This document shows, one piece after another, positions 46,691 through 57,134 of a stretch of DNA of 64,000 bases. The stretch's first letter is position 1; the number at the start of each line of letters is the position of its first letter. The stretch lies in the NCBI GenBank assembly GCA_023853785.1, contig JAJIRX010000801.1:35386-99385 (forward strand), written 5' to 3'. A program made the position numbers and the translations under genes. The DNA is from Psilocybe azurescens (lineage: Eukaryota; Basidiomycota; Agaricomycetes; Agaricales; Agrocybaceae). Under the pieces are notes generated by a model, which ran no database searches, was not told the origin of the DNA, and worked only from the letters and a program-made list of their open reading frames with translations.

Positions 46691-48569
46691 GAGTCCACTG
46701 GAGCAGTACTTCTCACTCCCCACATATTCCCTAGGACTGGAGGGATTGAGAAAGGGAGTGAAGGGAATAGAGGGAATAGAGGGGATTGAAGAGGGAATGA
46801 AGGAATTGGAGAGGGAATGGAGGGGAATGATGGGGCATGAAGGGGAATAGAGTTATTTATAGCCAATACAGTAATAAAGTGGAATTCCCATGGCTTGAAG
46901 CTGAGTAAAAACAATTTCCCACACCTTTAGGCTGAATATAAAAATAGATTTACACAGTTACCACTACTATCATACATCTACTATACACTGCTTATATAAT
47001 CTACCCTGTATCATTGGATTCCAACTACAATATTTCAATCTATCAATCTTAGTGTAAATTCATGAGTGCAATATAATATATTAATAACTATATACTACAT
47101 TATTATCCACATGCAAAGTCCATTGTAACAAAATAAAATAAAATAAAAAAACATAACAGAGTAAAAAGATGGGCGGAAGGGTATATACTTGGGTTAAATG
47201 AACAAACAAACACATAAATGTAAAAGAAAATGAGAGAACAAAAGAAAAAAGTGAAAATTTTTTTAAAAAAAAGGGTGGCGGACGGGTGGTTGTATCGGTC
47301 ATACATGCCGTCGTTGTCGTGGGCATGGTACGGATCCGCCGTACATGTTGTTGTCCTTGGCGGCCGTTGTGTCCGTTGTGGCTGTCATGCGTGGCCGTCG
47401 TACTCAGTGTCGTACATGTTGTTGTTGTTGTCTTTGCGGCCATTGTGGGTGCCGTATGTTGGTGGCGTACTTGGTGTTGTGTGTGTTGTCGTCATGGCCA
47501 CCGTGCGTGTTGTACGTGTCGCGGTACGCGTCCTGCGTGTTGTGGTACATGTCCTGCGTGTTGTGGTACATGTCCTGCGTGTTGTGGTATGCATCCTGTG
47601 TGTTGTGGTACGCGTCCTGCATGTTGTGGCACACGTCCTGCGTGTCATTGTCGTCATCCCTACATGTCGTGTCCGCTTTCATATGTACCATTGTCGTACC
47701 ATACACGTTGGGTGTGTCGCAGTACGTGTGGTACATACGTGTACATCATCAGTCTATATGAGAAAGGGGAGGGTTAGTGGCGGCGGTGGGTGGGGTTCGC
47801 GACTTACCTGGTGTTGTGGCCGCGTTCATGTCACCTCGTTACCTGCTCACATCCCCTCCCCTTGTTCCACCTTGTTCCCTCTCGGTCCGGTGTCGTTGTC
47901 GTCATATACAGAGCCGCCGTCATTGTCGTTGTACCGTACGTGTGTCCGGAGTCGTTGTCATCGTACATGGACCTGTCATTGGTCAGTGGTGCCGTGATGC
48001 ATGTCGGGTCAGGTTGGCGAGTGCCTGGCTCCGACCAACAACGGTGAGGTGGTGAGGGCACACATGACGGTGGCAGCGGGGTGGTGGTGGTCGGAGGAAG
48101 AGGTGGGGTGGTTGGAGTAACCAACGGACCGACGTGGCAACCAAAAGTCACACACGTGACATTGTTCACAGTTGCCGAGAATTGCCGAGCGATAACATTA
48201 AATTTTTAAGTCCGTTTATGGTTCCGTTTTCGGTTCTGTTCCGGGCTATTCCATTTTGTAAATGGATTCCGTTCAATTCCGCTGCGGAATCCACCATTCC
48301 GCCGGAATTGATATTAAATAAAATAGCAGGGCCTTGTGCCATATTTTTGCTCTCATTCCGCGAGCGGACTCCGGGCGGACTCCGGCCAGAATATGTGGGG
48401 ACACAAATGCCCTCCCTCCTGCCCCCATATCTATCCCAACAATTTATCTAGTCATTTGGCCCCTCTGCAGTCATCACTCCTCATTCACACCATTTTACCC
48501 CAACCAAGTTGGGTATCTTCCTCTCAGTAAACACTTAACACATAAGGGCATTTTATGCCCTCTCATCCA

Positions 48570-48790
48570 TTTATCCTCCTTCAGACATCCCTGCCCTCCT
48601 CAGACCACATACACTTTCAAAACCTAGTGGATAAGCCAGCCCTCACTCTAACTCAACAGGAAGTGAGTCATCTTATCCAGTCTAGACCATTCCTCTCTAG
48701 TTTTGTGTTTTGGTTTTGGTTTTTTATTTCTATATCAAATCACACACTATGTAGTTCACCTTCCAAAACAGTGGTGAATCAGCATTGAAG
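48570..48790 (-). repeat. dispersed repeat, copy 3 of 3
   Basis: Reverse complement of 37660-37870 and nearly identical to it. It belongs to the right arm. Confidence 0.75.
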
Positions 48791-48889
48791 TACTATCAGG
48801 CAATGTGAGTCATCTGAATTGGTCATGCTTGGCAAGGGATTCATGATAAAGTACTGCACAGCAATCTGATCTGTGTGAAATGGTTGGTT

Positions 48890-51620
48890 ATACCTGCAAG
48901 ACCTTCTGGGAAGGTAACACGTAAAGCATCCAACTCAATATTTTGTTAGGGCCACGTTGATATTTTAGAGCCATCATGTCACTTCCACACTTCCAGGGCC
49001 ATCTGGGAAGGTGTGGTGTCAAGCCCCAGAAGGCATGGGGAAATAGCTGGTGAATGTAATTTTTGCATGGCCAGAGAGCCCTTTCCTGCACCTTCCTGGA
49101 AGGTATAGGGAAATAGTATGTAAAAGCATGTTTTTGGACAGCCAGAAATCATGGCAAGGTGCAGAAAATAGCTTGTAAAAATATTTTTTGGTCAGAGCTT
49201 TTTCCCTGTGCCTTCTGGGAAGGCATGGGGAAAATAGCTTGTAAATGTAATTTTTGCACAGCAAGAGAGCTCTTTCCTGCACTTTCCCGGAAGACTTACA
49301 GAAATATTATGTAAATGGATTTTTGCATACCTAGAGAGCCTTTTCTGCGCCTTCCCAGAAGGCATGAGGAAAATAGCTTGTAAATGTAATTTTTGCACAG
49401 CAAGAGAGCCCTTTCCTGCGCCTTCCTGGAAGGCATGGGGAAAATAGCTTGTAAATTTATATTTGTACACAGTAAGAGAGCCTTTCCTGCGCCTTCACGG
49501 AAGGCATGAGGAAAATAGCTTGTAAATGTAATTTTTGCACAGCAAGAGAGCCCTTTCTTGCACCTTCCGGGAAGGCATGGGAAAATAGCTGGTAAATGTA
49601 ATTTTTGCACAGCAAGAGAGCTCTTTCCTGCGCCTTCCAGGAAGGCATGGGGAAAATAGCTTGTAAATTTGGATTTTTACACAGCAAGAGAGCCTTTTCC
49701 GCGCCCTTCACGGAAGGCATGAAGAAAATTGCTTGTAAATGTAAATTTTCCACAGCAAGAGAGCCTTTGCTGCGCCTTCCCGGAAGGCGTGGGGAAAATA
49801 GCTTGTAAATTTATATTTTTCACAGAAAGACAGCCCTTTCGTGCGCCTTCCCAGGAGGCATGAGGAAAATAGCTTTTAAATGTAATTTTGCCACAGCAAG
49901 AGAGCCATTTCCAGCGCCTTCCCGGAAGGCATGAGGAAAATAGCTTGTAAATGTAATTTTTGCACATCAAGACAGCTCTTTCTAGCGCCTTCCCAGAAGG
50001 CATGGTGAAAATAGCTTGTAAATTTATGTTTTTGCGCAGCAAGAGAGCCTTTCCCGCGCCTTCCAGGAAGGCATGGGAAAATATCTTGTAAATTTATATT
50101 TTTACACAGCAAGAGAGCCTTTCCCACGCCTTCACGGAAGGCATGAGGAAAATAGCTTGTAAATGTAAATTTTCCACAGCAAGAGAGCCCTTTGCTGCGC
50201 CTTCCCGGAAGGTGTGAGGAAAATAGCTTGTAAATGTAATTTTTGCACAGCAAGAGATCCTTTCCTGCGCCTTCCAGGAAGGCATGGGGAGAATAGCTTG
50301 TAAGTTTATGTTTTTGCACAGAGAGACAGCCCTTTCCTGCGCCTTCCCGGAAGGCATGGGGAAAATAGCTTGTAAATTTATATTTTTACACAGCAAGACA
50401 GCCCTTTCCTGCGCCTTCCAGGAAGGCATGGGGAGAATAGCCTGTAAATTCATATTTTTGCACAGCAAGAGAGCCCTTTCTGCGCCTTCCTGGAAGGCAT
50501 GGGGAAAATTGCTTGTAAATGTATGTTTTTGCACAGATAGACAGCCCTTTTCTGCACCTTCCCGGAAGGCATGGGGAAAATAGCTTGTAAATGTATGTTT
50601 TTGCACAGATAGACAGCCCTTTCCTGCGCTTTCCTGGAAGGCATGAGGAAAATAGCTTGTAAATGTAATTTTGCCCAGCAAGAGAGCCTTTTCCTGCGCC
50701 TTCCCGGAAGGCATGAGGAAAATAGCTTGTAAATGTAATTTTTGCACATCAAGACAGCCCTTTCTAGCGCCTTCCCAGAAGGCATGGTGAAAATAGCTTG
50801 TAAATTTATATTTTTGCGCAGCAAGAGAGCCCTTTCCTGCGCCTTACCGGAAGGCATAAGGAAAATAGCTTGTAAATGTAATTTTTGCACAGCAAGAGAT
50901 CCTTTTCCTGCGCCTTCCAGGAAGGCATGGGGAGAATAGCTTGTAAATTTATATTTTTGCACAGCAAGAGCACCCTTTCTGCGCTTTCCTGGAAGGCCTG
51001 GGGAAAATAGCTTGTAAATGTATGTTTTGACACAGATAGACAGCCCTTTTCTGCACCTTCCCGGAAGGCATGGGGAAAATAGCTTGTAAATTTATATTTT
51101 TACACAGCAAGACAGCCTTTTCCTGCGCCTTCCCGGAAGGCGTGAGGAAAATAGCTTGTAAATGTAATTTTTGCACAGCAAGAGATCCTTTCCTGCGCCT
51201 TCCAGGAAGGCATGGGGAGAATAGCTTGTAAATTTATATTTTTGCACAGCAAGAGAGCCCTTTCTGTGCCTTCCTGGAAGGCATGGGAAAATAGCTTGTA
51301 AATGTATGTTTTTGCACAGAGAGACAGCCCTTTTCTGCACCTTCCTGGAAGACATGGGGAAATAGCTTGGAAATATATATTTTTGCACTCCTTGAGAAGT
51401 CTTTCCTGCGCCTTCCAGGAAGGCGTGGGGAAATAGCTTGAAATTTATTTTTCCACAAAGCCAAAGAGCTCTTTCCTCTGCCTTCCTGGAAGGCATAGCG
51501 ACTTAACTTGGCAATGCATTCTTTTGCATAGCTAGACTGCCATTTATGGACCTTCTCAGAAGACATGGTTCAAAGCCCAAATGTCTAGATCAGAAAAGCC
51601 TTTCACAATGCCCTCCCAGA
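48890..51620 (-). repeat. satellite array B, ~71-bp unit, about 37 copies
   Basis: The same unit as array A in the opposite orientation (GGAAAATAGCTTGTAAAT, TTTTTGCACAGCAAGAGAGC, CTGCGCCTTCCCGGAAGGC). Unit-by-unit variants differ from array A, so the arms have not been copied very recently along their whole length or have since been reshuffled within the arrays. Open frames up to 217 codons on minus (50094-50747) are repeat artefacts. Confidence 0.92.
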
Positions 51621-51841
51621 AGGTTTGACAGCAACCCTGTGTATTTGCAAAGACAATTTTTTATATCTGTGGCCTGCAGACAGTGTTTCTCACGACTTTC
51701 TTATGTCATTTTTCCTGCTTCCTTCATCTATGTTCATTAAAATTCTTCCTTTCACTTTATATCATGTACTATGTTCTTCCCACACTATTTTTGAAACCCC
51801 ATGCTAGGGTTTTGGCCTTTTTCACCCTAAGTGCTCTTATA

Positions 51842-54800
51842 ACACACAACTGGTGAATAATGCGAGGACGAATCGCCCTCGTATTCTCACTTGCACACAC
51901 ACACAGCAAGTATAGCACACAACCGGTGAATAATGCGAGGGACAAATCGCGCTCATATTCTCGCTTGCACACACACACAACAAGTACAACACACCACCTG
52001 TGAATAATACGAGGACGAATTGTCCTCGTGATTTACATTCTGCACACACACATAACAAGTACAGTACACCACCTGTGAATAATGCGAAGACGAATCGCCC
52101 TCGTATTCTCACTTGCACACACACACAGCAAGTATAACACGCAACCGGTGAATAATGCGAGGACAAATCGTCCTCGTATTCTCGCTTGCACACACACACA
52201 GCAAACATAGCACACAACTGGTGAATAATGCGAGGACGAATCGCCCTCGTATTCTCACTTGCACACACACACAGCAAGTACAACACACAACTGGTGAATA
52301 ATGCGAGGACAAATCGCACTCATATTCTCACTTGCACACACACACAGCAAGTATAACACGGAACCGGTGAATAATGCGAGGACAAATCGTCCTCGTATTT
52401 ACACTCTGCACACACACACAACAAGTACAGTACACCACCTGTGAATAATGCGAGGACGAATCGTCCTCGTATTCTCACTCTGCACACACACAGCAAGAAG
52501 TATAACACACAACTGGTGAATAATACGAGGACGAATCGCCCTCGTATTCTCACTCTGCACACACACACAGCAAGTATAGCACACAACTGGTGAATAATGC
52601 GAGGACGAATTGTCCTCGTATTTACACTTGCACACACACACAACAAGTACAGTACACCACCTGTGAATAATGCGAGGACGAATCGCCCTCGTATTCTCAC
52701 TTGCACACACACAGCAAGAAGTATAATACACAACTGGTGAATAATACGAGGACGAATCGCCCTCGTATTCTCACTCTGCGCACACACACAGCAAGTATAA
52801 CACTCAACCGGTGAATAATGCGAGGACAAATCGTCCTCGTATTCTCGCTTGCACACACACAAAGCAAACATAGCACACAACTGGTGAATAATGCGAGGAC
52901 GAATCGCCCTCGTATTCTCACTTGCACACACACAGCAAGAAGTATAATACACAACTGGTGAATAATACGAGGACGAATCGCCCTCGTATTCTCACTCTGC
53001 GCACACACACAGCAAGTATGACACGCAACCGGTGAATAATGCGAGGACAAATCGTCCTTGTATTCTCGCTGCACACACACACACAGCAAACATAGCACAC
53101 AACTGGTGAATAATGCGAGGACGAATCGCCCTCGTATTCTCACTTGCACACACACACAACAAGTACAATACACCACCTGTGAATAATACGAGGACGAATT
53201 GTCCTCGTATTTACACTCTGCACACACACACAACAAGTACAGTACACCACCTGTGAATAATATGAGGACAAATCGCCCTCGTATTCTCACTTGCACACAC
53301 ACACAGCAAGTATAGCACACGACCGATGAATAATGCGAGGACAAATCGCCCTCGTATTCTCGCTTGCACACACACAGCGAGTATAGTACACCACCTGTGA
53401 ATAATGCGAGTACGAATCGCCCTCGTATTCTCACTTGCACACACACACAGCAAGTATAGCACACGATCGATGAATAATGCGAGGACAAATCGCCCTCGTG
53501 ATTCTCAGCTTGCACACACACACAACAAGTACAACACACCACCTGTGAATAATACGAGGACGAATTGTCCTCGTATTTACACTTGCACACACACACAACA
53601 AGTACAGTACACCACCTGTGAATAATGTGAGGACGAATCGCCCTCGTATTCTCACTTGCACACACACACAGCAAGTATAGCACACGACCGATGAATAATG
53701 CGAGGACAAATCGCCCTCGTATTCTCGCTTGCACACACACACACAGCAAACATAGCACACAACTGGTGAATAATGCGAGGACGAATCGCCCTCGTATTCT
53801 CACTTGCACACACACACAGCAAGTATAACACGCAACCGGTGAATAATGCGAGGACAAATCGTCCTCGTATTCTCGCTTTGCACACACACAAAGCAAACAT
53901 AGCACACAACTGGTGAATAATGCGAGGGACGAATCGCCCTCGTATTCTCACTTGCACACACACACAGCAAGTATAACACGCAACCGGTGAATAATGCGAG
54001 GACAAATCGTCCTCGTATTCTCGCTTGCACACACACACACAGCAAACATAGCACACAACTGGTGAATAATGAGAGGACGAATCGCCCTCGTATTCTCACT
54101 TGCACACACACACAGCAAGTATAGCACACGACCGATGAATAATGCGAGGACAAATCGCCCTCGTATTCTCGCTTGCACACACACACACAGCAAACATAGC
54201 ACACAACTGGTGAATAATGCGAGGACGAATCGCCCTCGTATTCTCACTTGCACACACACACAGCAAGTATAACACGCAACCGGTGAATAATGCGAGGACA
54301 AATCGTCCTCGTATTCTCGCTTGCACACACACAAAGCAAACATAGCACACAACTGGTGAATAATGCGAGGACGAATCGCCCTCGTATTCTCACTTGCACA
54401 CACACACAGCAAGTATAACACGCAACCGGTGAATAATGCGAGGACAAATCGTCCTCGTATTCTCGCTTGCACACACACACACAGCAAACATAGCACACAA
54501 CTGGTGAATAATGAGAGGACGAATCGCCCTCGTATTCTCACTTGCACACACACACAACAAGTACAACACACCACTTGTGAATAATACGAGGACGAATTGT
54601 CCTCATATTTACACTTGCACACACACACAACAAGTACAGTACACCACCTGTGAATAATATGAGGACGAATCGCCCTCGTATTCTCACTCTGCACACACAA
54701 TGAGCAAGTATAGCACACGATCGATGAATAATGCGAGGACAAATCGCCCTCGTATTCTCGCTGCACACACACACAACAAGTACAACACACCACCTGTGAA

Positions 54801-55830
54801 TAATACGAGGACGAATTGTCCTCATATTTACACTTGCACACACACACAACAAGTACAGTACACCACCTGTGAATAATATGAGGACGAATCGCCCTCGTAT
54901 TTTCACTTGCACACACACACAGCAAGTATAGCACACGATCGATGAATAATGCGAGGACAAATTGCCCTCGTATTCTCGCTTGCACACACACACAACAAGT
55001 ACAACACACCACCTGTGAATAATACGAGGACGAATTGTCCTCGTATTTACACTCTGCACACACACATAACAAGTACAGTACACCACCTGTGAATAATGCG
55101 AAGACGAATCGCCCTCGTATTCTCGCTTGCACACACACAGCAAGAAGTATAACAAACAACTGGTGAATAATACGAGGACGAATCGCCCTCGTATTCTCAC
55201 TTGCACACACACACAGCAAGTATAACACGCAACCGGTGAATAATGCGAGGACAAATCGTCCTCGTATTCTCGCTGCACACACACAAAGCAAACATAGCAC
55301 ACAACTGGTGAATACTGCGAGGACGAATCGCCCTCGTATTCTCACTTGCACACACACACAGCAAGTATAACACGCAACTGGTGAATAATGCGAGGACAAA
55401 TCGTCCTCGTATTCTCGCTTGCACACACACACACAGCAAACATAGCACACAACTGGTGAATAATGAGAGGACGAATCGCCCTCGTATTCTCACTTGCACA
55501 CACACACAACAAGTACAACACACCACCTGTGAATAATACGAGGACGAATTGTCCTCATATTTACACTTGCACACACACACAACAAGTACAGTACACCACC
55601 TGTGAATAATGAGGACGAATCGCCCTCGTATTCTCACTTGCACACACACACAGCAAGTATAGCACACGACCGATGAATAATGCGAGGACAAATCGCCCTC
55701 GTATTCTCGCTTGCACACACACAGCGAGTATAGTACACCACCTGTGAATAATGCGAGTACGAATCGCCCTCGTATTCTCACTTGCACACACACACAGCAA
55801 GTATAACACACAACCGGTCTGTGAATATTA
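51842..55830. repeat. array C, 74-bp hairpin minisatellite, about 54 copies
   Basis: The unit is GTGAATAATGCGAGGACGAA, then TCGCCCTCGTATTCTCAC, a TTGCACACACACACAGCAA block and GTATAACACGCAACCG. Each unit holds an inverted repeat (GAGGAC/GTCCTC around AATT or AATC) and a second small one (TTGC..GCAA around CA repeats). At least three unit types alternate, often as 148-bp dimers (GACGAATCGCCCTC with TCTCAC; GACAAATCGTCCTC with TCTCGC; ACGAATTGTCCTC with TTTACAC). Long minus-strand frames (500 codons at 53948-55450, 402 codons at 52697-53905) run through all three phases of the unit. Confidence 0.93.
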
Positions 55831-57134
55831 TGAGGACAAATCAACCTCATATTCGCTCTTTCACGCTCAACTACTTATGTACCACACACTGCCCCACCCT
55901 CTCTACCCGTTGACCCTACCGTATCGCGTCTTGCCCAGCCCACCATAAACCCAGCCCACCCCACCCTAACAATTTTAAAACCCCACCACCCCAGGCAACA
56001 AAACAAAATGTATCCCATAACCCAGTAGTCCGGATCGTTGACCGGTACCTTGGCCCCAGATTTATCCGGGTAGCATAAGTGCATGAATAGACAATTATAA
56101 AGTCTAGTGTCTATTCTCGACACAATTGGTAAGCTATTACACTGACATGACTAATCTTTTAGTCAGATTGACCGATTGGAGTAATCTGGTCTCATCGATT
56201 TATAATCAAGATGAATTGATCACTAATCCACCCCATGATGTTATCGATAATGAGTTGATCAACTCTATTGTAATCAGTCAGCAAGACCCTTGACATTCCT
56301 GCATTTGCGAGAAAGATTACAAAGATAACAATAAAAGAATGAGTAATCAATAGTCGATTTGCTAAGAATAGGCGCTTAGCTTAGTAAACCACGCGCCTAT
56401 TTTAAGAGCATTTAGTAATATTCCTTACATACGATAGCTACTGATGAGTCTATAAAGATGAAATGGCTACTTTGGATATCCTCCAAAGTCATTTAGCACA
56501 TATCGCCCTATCACTTACAGTGTAACCTGTAGATTTTGCTTTTAGCACCACCTCTCCCAAACCCTTATTACAAATAGAAAGAACTAAAGCTTCTTGGTTG
56601 AGTCAGAACTCTTATATTTATATTATATTTGTTACATGACATGATTGCAAGGTGCTCACAGAAACTATTATATTATACAGAGGATGAATTGTCAATTTCT
56701 CAAAAACGACACCACCAATCATTTAGCTTTTGGGGGTCTAATGTATCAATCCAATATCTATTCAAATTTACAAAAAAAAATATTAAAAAATAATGTACCA
56801 ACAATAAGTTTAAACTTATATTTCCTCTCTATAATAAATGCAATCATCTCAATCTGCAGTGTGGTGATGTTTGTTCATGCTGTTGTTCACCCGATTCCTG
56901 TAGATAATTGTCAGAATGAACAACATACTACCCTGTTCAATTCTACTTGTAATAGCCATACTCCAAGATCTGTTTGTACCCACCAACTCCTTGTCATATA
57001 TTAGATTCCTCTTAACAGAATCAAGCTCCATTTGGAACTGAGTTTAACATGCAGGATAGAATAATTGGAATATTTTAAAAACAAATGTAATACAGAGAGT
57101 AAATATCAGGTATTGTACATATATCTGACAGGAG
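55831..57134. other. flank between array C and the NLR gene; possible LTR remnant
   Basis: A short C/A-rich stretch (55880-55990) is followed by AT-rich DNA with TGATCAA/TTGATCAAC words. A TATAAAG box near 56452 and an AGGCGC..GCGCCT inverted repeat (56372-56398) also occur. This could be part of a solo LTR, but I find neither matching ends nor a primer-binding site. Confidence 0.3.

Larger units (their letters stand above)
46706..51841 (-). repeat. right arm of the ~17.7-kb inverted repeat
   Basis: Reverse-complement copy of 34164-39817, from AGTACTTCTCACTCCCC at the inner end to CCTAAGTGCTCTTATA at the outer end. It includes the AT-rich segment (46860-47260), simple-sequence block (47280-48190), dispersed repeat (48570-48790) and array B. 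The outer end is followed at once by array C. Confidence 0.88.

Noticed and set aside
34164..55830. CRISPR array, suggested by regular palindromic repeats
   Set aside because: Units are contiguous tandem repeats without unique spacers, in a eukaryotic context.
55900..56640. Complete LTR retrotransposon
   Set aside because: No second LTR, primer-binding site, polypurine tract or pol frame found; only weak LTR-like features.
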